DNA of 51,651 nucleotides from positions 1 through 51,651 of the forward strand of contig JAIOPM010000047.1 in assembly GCA_021413885.1 (NCBI GenBank). The letters run 5' to 3'. Position numbers and translations under genes: made by a program. Position 1 is the first letter of the stretch; each line of letters starts with the position of its first letter. The notes below the pieces were generated by a model that was not told the origin of the DNA, did not search any database, and saw only the letters and a program-made list of their open reading frames with translations. This DNA is from Planctomycetota bacterium. GTDB taxonomy: Bacteria > Planctomycetota > UBA1135 > GCA-002686595. Positions 17,090 to 25,163 of the stretch are shown piece by piece.

Positions 17090-17463
17090 GACAAGACTCC
17101 TTTCAACGCCGCGCTCGCTGCGATCACGAGCGCGAGCACGGGCATCGAGAACACGGGATAGAACCGCCGACTCCACGCGACCAGCACGCACGCGATCGGC
17201 ATCGCGAGCGCCCCGAACGCGAAGCCGAAGGACGCGACGACGCTCGTCGCCGCCGTCGAACGCGCGAACTCGAGGTTGAGGACCCCGAGCGCGATGCACG
17301 CGATGTGCGCGAGCCGCAGCAAGCGCCGCCGCGGCGACGCGTACCCGCCGAGGAAGTCCTCGCGCAGGAAGCCGCCGCCGAGACACGCTCCGCTGACGAA
17401 GCCGACGAGGATCAGGCCGAAGCCGAGCGCCTCGTGGACGAAGGGTTGGAGAGCTGCGTACAT
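17086..17463 (-). CDS. small four-helix membrane protein
   Basis: A 125-residue hydrophobic protein with about four predicted membrane helices: ALGFGLILVGFVSGACLGGG, LAHIACIALGVLNLEF, VVASFGFAFGALAMPIACVLV and VFSMPVLALVIAASAAL. No known domain is recognised. It overlaps the radical SAM gene by GTGA. A position-specific link to a B12/radical SAM enzyme suggests it could supply or anchor a membrane substrate, but that is inference from context only. The 193 bases beyond its start (17464-17656) are the divergent promoter region shared with the 915-residue exported protein. Confidence 0.65.
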   Translation of the reverse strand: MYAALQPFVHEALGFGLILVGFVSGACLGGGFLREDFLGGYASPRRRLLRLAHIACIALGVLNLEFARSTAATSVVASFGFAFGALAMPIACVLVAWSRRFYPVFSMPVLALVIAASAALKGVLS

Positions 17464-17656
17464 CGCGCTTCCGTTCTACGGCCATGCGCGGACGCTGGGG
17501 AAACCACGAGTTCCGATCGGCGGGCTCCGTCGTGCGAATCGAGAGCTCGATCGGCGCGGCTTAGCGCGTCACCTCGGATTCGAAAGTTGCCGCGCGCGCG
17601 CGGAACGCGACGATGGGCGCCGTCGCGATCGCTCGGATCGCAGTCGGAGAACTTCC

Positions 17657-20404
17657 ATGAATCGTCAAGTCGTCGCTCGTCTCGTTCTTTCGCTCGCCCT
17701 CGTCGTCGGTCTCGCCGCATTCGCGAGCGCCGGCGAGCGCTTCCTCCGTGTGCCCTTCGAGAGCCTCGAGTTCGACGGCGAACGACCCTCGGTGCCGACC
17801 GAACTGCCCTGGCGGCTCGCATGGAAGGAGGAAGCGTTCCGACCGTACGTAGTCCTCGACGGCGCCGGTGAGGCGTACTTCGAGTTCACGGGCGAGGCGT
17901 GGCGGACGTCGATCGACGGGACGCAGCCGTTGAGCACGCTGATGCTGCGCGTCGAATCCGACGCCGCCCCGTCGGGCAACGTGCACATGCCGCTGCCCGA
18001 TTTCTCCGCGATACGCACCTATCACTTCCGCGCGCCGAAGGACGATGGTGCGCTCGATGCGCGTCAACGGTTCTACGCGGCGAAGGAGCGTTGCTACGCG
18101 TGGTTGGAGCAGCGCTCGGGATCGGGCAAGGCGTGGTTCCGCCATCAAGTGCGCGAAGCTCGTCGTGCCCAGGGCGTCGAAGCGACGGACCTCACATCGA
18201 CCGACCGCGTCGCGAGTCAGCTCGACGACACGCTCGACCTCTTCACCGGCGCGCGCGCGATCGCGGAGAACCTCGATCTCGATCGCGTGGTGCGCGCGAC
18301 GGCCGATGAGCCCGCGACGATCGCGATCTCGACGCTCGAAGGCGTGACGACGCGCGCGATGGATTGGAAGGCATTGGTTGCAGGCAAGGCGCCGGAGCTC
18401 GATCCGCTCGCGAAGCTGATCCCCGGCGACCAACACGCGATCTTCTTCCCGTCGTTCACTGCGTTGACCGACGTGCTCGACACGCTCGATCGGAACGGCA
18501 CGCCGTTGCTCGAGTTCTTCGCGACCGACGTCGAGGACGCGCGCACGAAGGAGCGCTATCAAGAACAACTCTGCATGCCGCTCTCCGCGGTCGCGCGCTT
18601 GCTCGGACCGTCGGTGGTTTCCGGTGTCGCGTTGACGGGCTTCGATCCGTTCGTGCGCGCGGGCACCGACGTCGTGATGCTCTTCGACTGCAAGCAACCG
18701 GCGGTGCTCGAGGGCTACCTCGCCGGCCGCCAAGCCGAGGCCGAGAAACGCGGCGCCAAGAAAGTCGAAGGTTCGCTCGGCGCGACGAAGTACCGCGGCG
18801 TGAAGACCGACGATCGCCGCATCTCGTCGTACACGGCGCGCTTCGGCGACGTGCTCGCGGTCTCGAATTCCCTCGCCGCCCTCGGTCGCGTCGCAGACAC
18901 CGCGGCAGCGAGGGGCCCAAGCCTCGCCGCCGCCGACGAGTACGTCTGGTTCCGCGATCGCTACGAGCGCGGCGAACCGGGCGAGAGCGCGTTGATCGTC
19001 CTCTCCGACGCGACGATTCGTCGCTGGGCCGGTCCGCGTTCGCGCATCGCCGACTCGCGGCGTGTGCGCGCGGCGGCGGTGATGGGCGAGATCCAAGCGC
19101 GGCATCTCGACGAGCTCGTCGCCGGCAAACTCGCCGACGGCGCGCCCGCCGCGGACCTCGACTTCGCGCTGAGCTCCGACTTCGTGTGGACCAGGGACGG
19201 CGTGCGTTCGCCGAAGTGGGGGAGCCTCCCGTTCCTCACACCGCTCGGCGAGATCGAAGTCGAGACGGTGAGCGCGAGCGAGAAGCAGGCGTACGACAAC
19301 TTCCGCACGAGCTTCCAGAATCGCTGGAACAACGTGTTCGACCCGATCGCCGTGCGCCTCTCGTTCGAAGGCGGTCGCCTCGCCGCCGACGCGACGATCA
19401 TGCCGTTGACCGCGAACACGGACTACAACGAGTTCCAGCGCTTCTGCGGCGACGCGAAGCTCGCGCCGCACGCCGGCGATCCGCACGCCGACGCGCTGTT
19501 CCAGTTCGCGTTCGCGCTGGACGCGAAGTCCCAGGTCGCCGGATTTCTCTCCGGCGCGTTCGGCGATCAGCTCGGCGCCAATCCGCTCGCGTGGCTCGGC
19601 GACGGCATCTCGATCTACGCGGACCGCGACGAGTTCTGGAAGGAGCTCGGGAACAAGGAGTCGATCGACGAAGCGTTCGGCGAGAACTTCTACCGCATGC
19701 CGGTCGCGCTCCAGTGCGAGGTGAAGGATCCGCTGAAGCTCGCCGTGTTCATGACCGGCCTACACGGCCTCGCGAACCAATCGGCGCCCGGCATCACGGT
19801 ATGGGAGAACCGCACGTTCGCGGGCCACACCTACGTGCGCGTCGGCGTCGACGACGGCGTCGACATGTTCGGTGACGCGGGCGCGCAAACCGCGATCTAC
19901 TACGCGACGCTGCCGACCGCGCTGATCCTCTCGTTGCGCGAGGACGTGTTGCAACGCGCGCTGAAGCGCTACGACGCGCGCAAAGCCGGCGCGGCGGACG
20001 AACAACCGACGTGGCTCGGCCGGAGCGTCGGCCTGCGCGTCGAACGCGACGCGCTCGACCTCGTCACCGGCCTCGACGGTCCGGGGCTCTCGCACCAACT
20101 CCAACTCGCCGCATGGATGCCGCTGCCGATCCTGAGCGAATGGAAGCGCCGCTTCCCCGATCAAGATCCGGTCGCGTTGCACGAGCGCTTCTGGGGCGTG
20201 CATCTCGCTTCGCCCGGCGGCGGGGCGTTCGCGTGGGACGCAGCGGCGCAAGCGATGACGTCGAGCGACTACGGTTCGCCCGCCACGCCGAAGGACGGCC
20301 CGAAGTTTCCGCGCGCGCTCGATGGCTTCACCGGCGCCGAGTTCGGCCTGACGTTCGAAGGCCAAGGCCTGCGTGCCGCGGTCGAGATCGCGCGCAAGCG
20401 TTGA
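17657..20404 (+). CDS. large exported protein of unknown function
   Basis: A 915-residue protein beginning at ATG 17657 after a GGAGA site at 17646-17650. Residues 1-25 are a signal peptide ending ASA. The mature part shows no transmembrane segment and no motif I can name. Segments such as LIPGDQHAIFFPSFTALTD, DVVMLFDCKQPAVLEGYLA and DAKSQVAGFLSGAFGD suggest a multi-domain periplasmic or surface protein of the kind annotated as hypothetical in planctomycetes. Its C-terminal residues FGLTFEGQGLRAAVEIAR look like a closing beta hairpin. It is convergent with the response-regulator gene, stops nine bases apart. Confidence 0.75.
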   Translation: MNRQVVARLVLSLALVVGLAAFASAGERFLRVPFESLEFDGERPSVPTELPWRLAWKEEAFRPYVVLDGAGEAYFEFTGEAWRTSIDGTQPLSTLMLRVESDAAPSGNVHMPLPDFSAIRTYHFRAPKDDGALDARQRFYAAKERCYAWLEQRSGSGKAWFRHQVREARRAQGVEATDLTSTDRVASQLDDTLDLFTGARAIAENLDLDRVVRATADEPATIAISTLEGVTTRAMDWKALVAGKAPELDPLAKLIPGDQHAIFFPSFTALTDVLDTLDRNGTPLLEFFATDVEDARTKERYQEQLCMPLSAVARLLGPSVVSGVALTGFDPFVRAGTDVVMLFDCKQPAVLEGYLAGRQAEAEKRGAKKVEGSLGATKYRGVKTDDRRISSYTARFGDVLAVSNSLAALGRVADTAAARGPSLAAADEYVWFRDRYERGEPGESALIVLSDATIRRWAGPRSRIADSRRVRAAAVMGEIQARHLDELVAGKLADGAPAADLDFALSSDFVWTRDGVRSPKWGSLPFLTPLGEIEVETVSASEKQAYDNFRTSFQNRWNNVFDPIAVRLSFEGGRLAADATIMPLTANTDYNEFQRFCGDAKLAPHAGDPHADALFQFAFALDAKSQVAGFLSGAFGDQLGANPLAWLGDGISIYADRDEFWKELGNKESIDEAFGENFYRMPVALQCEVKDPLKLAVFMTGLHGLANQSAPGITVWENRTFAGHTYVRVGVDDGVDMFGDAGAQTAIYYATLPTALILSLREDVLQRALKRYDARKAGAADEQPTWLGRSVGLRVERDALDLVTGLDGPGLSHQLQLAAWMPLPILSEWKRRFPDQDPVALHERFWGVHLASPGGGAFAWDAAAQAMTSSDYGSPATPKDGPKFPRALDGFTGAEFGLTFEGQGLRAAVEIARKR

Positions 20405-20413
20405 ATCACGCGC

Positions 20414-21772
20414 TCAGGCCGACGCGCCGTCGCCCGCGGGCTTCGGCCGCAAGCCGTGGCGATCGATCTGGTTGTAGAGCGTCTTGAGCGACACGCCGAG
20501 AGCGCGCGCTGCCTCGCGTTTGTCGCCCTTGAACGCCGTCAACGCTTCGATCACCGCGAGGCGTTCGAGCACGTGCAGGTCGAGCGTCGGCAACGGGCCC
20601 GACGGTTCGAGCGAACGTTGCAGGTGCTGCTCGACGGTCCGCGCGTCGATGCGCCCGCCCTCGGCGAGCAGGCAAAAACGTTCGAGCGTGTTCTCGAGCT
20701 CGCGCACGTTGCCCGGCCAATCGTGGCGCGCGAGCGCGTCGAACGCGTCTTCGTCGATCGCCGTCGCGTGTCCGGCGCGCGCGAGGTAGTGCAACGCGAG
20801 CGCGCGGAGGTCGTCGCGCCGCGCGCGCAACGGCGGCACGGTGACCTCGAGCGCCGCGATGCGGTAGTACAAGTCCTCGCGGAATTCGCCCACACGGACG
20901 AGCTCGCGCAGATCGCGATGCGTGGCCGCGATGACACGCACGTCGACGCGGCGCACGCTCTCGGCGCCGACGGGCCGCACATCGCCGAACTGCAGCGCGC
21001 GCAACAGAGCCGGTTGAACGGTGCGCGGCAGCTCGGCGACCTCGTCGAGGAACAACGTGCCTCCGTCCGCGGCTTCGAAGAGTCCCATGCGGCGTTGCTC
21101 GGCGCCGGTGAACGCGCCGCGTTCGTGGCCGAAGAGCTCGCTCTCGAACAGCGTCGCCGGGATCGCGCCGCAGCTGACGACCACGAAGGGCGCCGCGCCG
21201 CGCGCGCTCTTCGCGTGCACGGTGCGCGCGACGACTTCCTTGCCGGTGCCGCTCTCGCCTTGGACGATCAGGCTGAAGTCGCTGGTCGACACGCGCTCGA
21301 TCACGCGCCGCAGTTCGTGCATCGGCGTCGAGGTGCCGATCAACTCCGGCAACGCGCCTTGCCCGTCGAGCACGCGGCGCAGGCGACGGTTCTCGAGCGC
21401 GAGCGAACGCTTCTCCGCCGCGCGCCGCAGCACCTGCTCGAGCACGTCGAGTCGCGCCGGCTTGGTCAGGAAGTCGTGCGCGCCGAGTCGCATTGCCTCG
21501 ACCGCTTCCGGGACCGCGCCGTGGCCCGTCAACATCACGACTTGAGTCTGCGGATCGAACGCGAGCAGCTCGCGCAGCAACTCGAGTCCGTTCTTGCCGG
21601 GCAAGCGCAGGTCGACGAGCCACGCGTCCGGCGCCGCGCCGCGCGCCGCGACGAGCGCGGCGTCCGCGGCGGCGAAGGCCGTCACGACGAATCCCAACGA
21701 ATCGAGTTCGCGCGCGAGCACGCCGCGCAACGTCGCGTCGTCCTCGACCAAGTGGATGCGCGGCGACTTCAC
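20414..21772 (-). CDS. NtrC-family sigma-54-dependent response regulator
   Basis: A 452-residue three-domain activator. The receiver domain (residues 1-120) has the acidic pocket ED and phospho-acceptor D54 in WLVDLRLPG, with K104 in FLTKPA. The AAA+ domain has Walker A GESGTGKE (172-179), the sigma-54 contact loop GAFTGA (219-224) and Walker B GGTLFLDE (ending at 244). The C-terminal Fis-type helix-turn-helix contains AARALGVSLKTLYNQIDRHGL. It therefore opens sigma-54 promoters. GTG 21772 overlaps the kinase stop as GTGA. It is last in the five-gene run with the exporter and flavoprotein, suggesting it controls that locus. Confidence 0.93.
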   Translation of the reverse strand: MKSPRIHLVEDDATLRGVLARELDSLGFVVTAFAAADAALVAARGAAPDAWLVDLRLPGKNGLELLRELLAFDPQTQVVMLTGHGAVPEAVEAMRLGAHDFLTKPARLDVLEQVLRRAAEKRSLALENRRLRRVLDGQGALPELIGTSTPMHELRRVIERVSTSDFSLIVQGESGTGKEVVARTVHAKSARGAAPFVVVSCGAIPATLFESELFGHERGAFTGAEQRRMGLFEAADGGTLFLDEVAELPRTVQPALLRALQFGDVRPVGAESVRRVDVRVIAATHRDLRELVRVGEFREDLYYRIAALEVTVPPLRARRDDLRALALHYLARAGHATAIDEDAFDALARHDWPGNVRELENTLERFCLLAEGGRIDARTVEQHLQRSLEPSGPLPTLDLHVLERLAVIEALTAFKGDKREAARALGVSLKTLYNQIDRHGLRPKPAGDGASA

Positions 21773-23307
21773 GTCGTCCTCGGTCTCGCCGCCGGCACGC
21801 GCACGCGGAACAGCGCGCCGTGTCCGGTGTTCTCGACTTCGATCGTTCCGCCGTGGTCCTCGATCACGCGCTCGACGATCGCGAGGCCGAGCCCCGTGCC
21901 CTTGCCGACTTCCTTGGTCGTGAAGAACGGATCGAAGATGCGCTCGAGGCTCTCGGGCGGAATGCCGGGGCCGCGATCCTCGACTTCGAGCGTCACCCAA
22001 CCGTCGCGGCCGCGGCACTCGACGCGAATCGGTCGACCGGGCGGGCTCGCGTCGATCGCGTTCTGGATCAGGTTCAGCACGACTTGCTTGCACTCCGACG
22101 GATTGCCGTTGACGTGCGGCAGTTCCGCGTCGCAGCGGAAATCGAGCGCGAGCGTCCGTCCGGCGAACTGAGCGCGCAGCAACACCTCGACCTCGTGCAT
22201 CAACTCGTCGAGGCGGAAGTCGACTTTCTCGCCCGGCGCTTGGCGGCCGAACTCGAGCAGGCGCGACGTGATCTCGTGAGCGCGATGAGCCTCGGTCGCG
22301 ATGATGCGCAGGTACTCCGCTTGTTCGTCGCGCGTGCTCGTGCCGTCGCGGATCCGGCGCTCGAGACCTTCCGCGCACGATGCGATCGAAGCGAGCGGCG
22401 TGTTGATCTCGTGGGCGACGCCGGCGGCGAGCGTGCCGACGGTCGCGAGCCGCGCGGCGCGCACGAACTCCTCGGTGCGCCGGGCGACTTCGTCCTCGAG
22501 CCCGGCGCGCATCGAGCCGAGCTCGCCGGCCATGTGATTGAACTCCGCCGCGAGCGCGCCGATCTCGTCGTCGCCGCCGATGCGGATGCGATGCTCGAGC
22601 TCGCCGGCACCGACGCGCGCCGCGCCGTCACGCAGGGCTCGCAGCGGCCGCACGATCGCGCGCCGCACGATCCACGACAGACCGACCAACACCACGAACG
22701 CGGCGCAGACAAGCCCCGCGACTTCGCGGCGCATGCGCTCGCCGTGGGCGTGAAGTGCGTCGAGGGAACGCGTCGCTTCGTCGCGCATCTCTTCGTGCAC
22801 GGCTTCGGCGACGCGCACCAACTCCGCGGCGACGGCATCGACCTCGGCCTCGCCGGTGGTCGCGCCGACCGCGGCGTCGAGGCGATCGAGCAACGCGGCG
22901 ACGGTGTCGAACAGCCGCGCCTCGGCCTCGGCGTGGTCGGCCTGCGACGGATCCTGGCCGCCGGGGCCGCGCGCTAGGATCGCGAGCGACGCGTGCGCGT
23001 CGCGCAGCAACTCCTCGACGATCCGAGTGCGTTCGGGATCGCCGTCCAGACCGACGACGTCGTGGAGCGCGACGTGATTGCGAATCGAGCGCGCGATGCG
23101 CAGCAGCTCGCGCGTGTACGAACTCTCGCGTTGCTCCTCGACGACCTGCTGCGAGTTGAGCAGGATCGACGCGACCTGGTACGTCACGATCGCTCCGATC
23201 GCGGCGAGCATCAGCGCGAGTACCAGGAACACGACGCCGAGCTTGCGTCCGAGCGTCCACCGTCCGACCGCGGTCGGCGCGCGTTGCTTGATCGAGGTCT
23301 CGCCCAC
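21769..23307 (-). CDS. sensor histidine kinase, NtrB/ZraS-like
   Basis: A 512-residue membrane sensor. Membrane helices lie at about residues 23-43 and 196-216, flanking a helical periplasmic sensor of about 150 residues. A HAMP linker follows (217-270), then the dimerisation box AAGVAHEINTPLASI with phospho-acceptor H299, N-box NLIQNAIDA, G1 VEDRGPGIP, F-box DPFFTTKE and G2 GKGTGLGL. This HisKA/HATPase arrangement typically partners NtrC-type regulators, and the next gene is one. It begins with GTG 23307, three bases after the YceI-like gene, so the pair is transcribed with the exporter and flavoprotein genes. Confidence 0.92.
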   Translation of the reverse strand: MGETSIKQRAPTAVGRWTLGRKLGVVFLVLALMLAAIGAIVTYQVASILLNSQQVVEEQRESSYTRELLRIARSIRNHVALHDVVGLDGDPERTRIVEELLRDAHASLAILARGPGGQDPSQADHAEAEARLFDTVAALLDRLDAAVGATTGEAEVDAVAAELVRVAEAVHEEMRDEATRSLDALHAHGERMRREVAGLVCAAFVVLVGLSWIVRRAIVRPLRALRDGAARVGAGELEHRIRIGGDDEIGALAAEFNHMAGELGSMRAGLEDEVARRTEEFVRAARLATVGTLAAGVAHEINTPLASIASCAEGLERRIRDGTSTRDEQAEYLRIIATEAHRAHEITSRLLEFGRQAPGEKVDFRLDELMHEVEVLLRAQFAGRTLALDFRCDAELPHVNGNPSECKQVVLNLIQNAIDASPPGRPIRVECRGRDGWVTLEVEDRGPGIPPESLERIFDPFFTTKEVGKGTGLGLAIVERVIEDHGGTIEVENTGHGALFRVRVPAARPRTT

Positions 23308-23310
23308 GTT

Positions 23311-23922
23311 TCAGTCGCGCCGCGTCAGCACGAGGTCGAAAGCCAACACGGCCTGCGGCGGAGTTCGAAAGATCGTCGTCCACGCACCGCGAGGCAAGTC
23401 GAAAGCGGCGCAAGGAACCGCGCATTCGCCCTGCACCGCCGTCGAGCCGTCGGGCAGCGCCGACCAACGCACGTCGAGCTCGGTGTCGCATGCGCGCGTG
23501 CCGCGGGTGAAGCGTGCGTTCGCGGCGGCGGCGCGCAACGCTTCGACCGGCGTCGCGCGGACGCTGCACGCGAGCGTGCGCAGGACGACGGCGGACACGC
23601 CGCTCTCGCGAGATGCGAGCTCGAGCGACAACTCCGTCAGCTCGCCTTCCGCGTCGAAGACGAGCTTGCCGGCGACCGAGAACATCTCGCTCGTCGCGTC
23701 GTCGCTCGACAGACGCGCCGTGCTGCGCGCGGTGTCGACCGCGAGCTCGACGTCGGCAGGCAAGCGCTTCGCGAGCAACGCGATCAACGCTTCCGGCACC
23801 AACGGCGTGCCGTGCCCGGGCGTCGGATTCGTCGGGAGCTCGCGCAACGCCTCGCGCACGCCGAGCGCGACGGCGGCGATCGCGAGCGGCGTCAGGACGA
23901 AGCGCAGTGTCGCGGCCTTCAC
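23311..23922 (-). CDS. membrane-anchored protein with weak YceI-like features
   Basis: A 203-residue protein with one N-terminal hydrophobic segment (LRFVLTPLAIAAVALGV) and the rest probably periplasmic. The pattern VDTARSTARLSSDDATSEMFSVAG followed by LVFDAEGELTELSLEL resembles the first strands of YceI lipid-binding barrels (VDxxxSxxxF, then VxGxF and a short acidic turn), although the match is weak and the later half is shorter than usual. Four Cys (ACS, AC, EC, VPC) could form disulfides. It starts with GTG 23922, overlapping the flavoprotein stop as GTGA. With a clear YceI protein in the opposite arm, a role in carrying a hydrophobic product is plausible. Confidence 0.55.
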   Translation of the reverse strand: MKAATLRFVLTPLAIAAVALGVREALRELPTNPTPGHGTPLVPEALIALLAKRLPADVELAVDTARSTARLSSDDATSEMFSVAGKLVFDAEGELTELSLELASRESGVSAVVLRTLACSVRATPVEALRAAAANARFTRGTRACDTELDVRWSALPDGSTAVQGECAVPCAAFDLPRGAWTTIFRTPPQAVLAFDLVLTRRD

Positions 23923-25163
23923 GCGCGCGGCTCCGTCGAGCGACGGCGTGCGAACGCGCGGCGCCACACGCCTGGGCGCAGCAAGTCCGAGAGCGGAAGC
24001 TGATCGCCCGCGACCGCGACCGCGAGATCGGCGAGCCCCGGCCGCGCGTCGAGCACCGCGAGGGCCGAGCGGCTCACGCGCGGATGCGCGAGCGCGCGTT
24101 GCAGCAACTTCGCCGCGACCGTGCGCGGCGCGAGCTCGCGCTTGCGACCCGCGACGTAACCGTCGAGCGCGGCGCGGTCGATCCGTCCGGCACTCAACGC
24201 TTCGTCGAGCGCGACGGCAAGCAAACGCGCGCCGCGGAGCGCGAGGAAGACGCCGTCGCCGGTCACCGGATCGATGTACCCGCACGCATCGCCGACCAAC
24301 GCGGCGCCGTCGAACGTCTGCGCGGTGGTGCGGAACGCGAGCGGGCCGAGGCCGGTGACGCGCGCGAACCCGAGCGGACCGCGCACGCGCTCGCGGAGTT
24401 TCGGCGCGCGTTCGAGCAGGCGCTCGAAGTACTCGTGCGGCGCGAGCGCGGCGGCGCGGTACGCGGCGCGATCGACGACCAGGTTGACGCACACGCGGCC
24501 GCCGTCGACCGGCGCGCACGCGAAGTAGCCGCGGTCGAAGAAGTGGACTTCGGCGACGTCGTTCCATGCGACATCGACGACGTGGGCGGAGAGCGCGAGC
24601 TTGTCGAGCCACGCGAGCGGCTCGCGCACGCCGAGTTCCTCCGCGACGCGCGAACGCACGCCGTCGGCGCCGACGGTGAAACGCGCGCGCAGTTCGCACG
24701 TCGCTCCGTCGCGACCGCGCGCGACGAGTCCGCGCACCGCGCCGTTCTCGCGGATCAGGCCGAGCACGGCAGTCTCCGCGAAGAACTCGACGCCGCCGGT
24801 CGACAGCGCGCGCTCGAGCAGCAGCTCGTCGAGCACCTCGCGCCGCAACGCGAGCCCGTGCGGCTCTTCCGACGTCGCGCGACCGAGCGGCCCGTAACGA
24901 CCGAGCGCCGAGTGCTCCCACCCGTGGAGCTCGAGCCCGCGCACGCGCCGCGCGCCATGCGCGACGATCGCGTCGAGCACGCCGAGCTCGGCGAACAGCG
25001 GCCGGCACTCGGGACTGAGGAATTCGCCGCACACCTTGGCGCGCGGGAAGCGCCGCTTCTCGACCAACGCGACGCGCCGGCCGGCGAGCGCGAGACGCTG
25101 CGCGAGCGTCGAACCCGCGGGCCCCGCGCCGGCGATCACGACGTCGACGTCGCGCTCAACCAC
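23919..25163 (-). CDS. FAD-dependent oxidoreductase, geranylgeranyl reductase/hydroxylase family
   Basis: A 414-residue flavoprotein. The dinucleotide fold GAGPAGSTLAQRLA is at residues 11-24; the Arg/Cys segment ending KVCGEFLSPE is typical of the geranylgeranyl-reductase-related branch; VGADGVRSRVA and LVGDACGYIDPVTGDGV are the second and third FAD motifs of group A monooxygenases. Members either reduce isoprenoid double bonds, hydroxylate or halogenate aromatic rings. Next to a type III PKS the best analogy is SrsC, which hydroxylates alkylresorcinols to hydroquinones. GTG 25163 overlaps the exporter gene by eight bases. Reaction not proven by sequence. Confidence 0.85.
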   Translation of the reverse strand: MVERDVDVVIAGAGPAGSTLAQRLALAGRRVALVEKRRFPRAKVCGEFLSPECRPLFAELGVLDAIVAHGARRVRGLELHGWEHSALGRYGPLGRATSEEPHGLALRREVLDELLLERALSTGGVEFFAETAVLGLIRENGAVRGLVARGRDGATCELRARFTVGADGVRSRVAEELGVREPLAWLDKLALSAHVVDVAWNDVAEVHFFDRGYFACAPVDGGRVCVNLVVDRAAYRAAALAPHEYFERLLERAPKLRERVRGPLGFARVTGLGPLAFRTTAQTFDGAALVGDACGYIDPVTGDGVFLALRGARLLAVALDEALSAGRIDRAALDGYVAGRKRELAPRTVAAKLLQRALAHPRVSRSALAVLDARPGLADLAVAVAGDQLPLSDLLRPGVWRRAFARRRSTEPRA

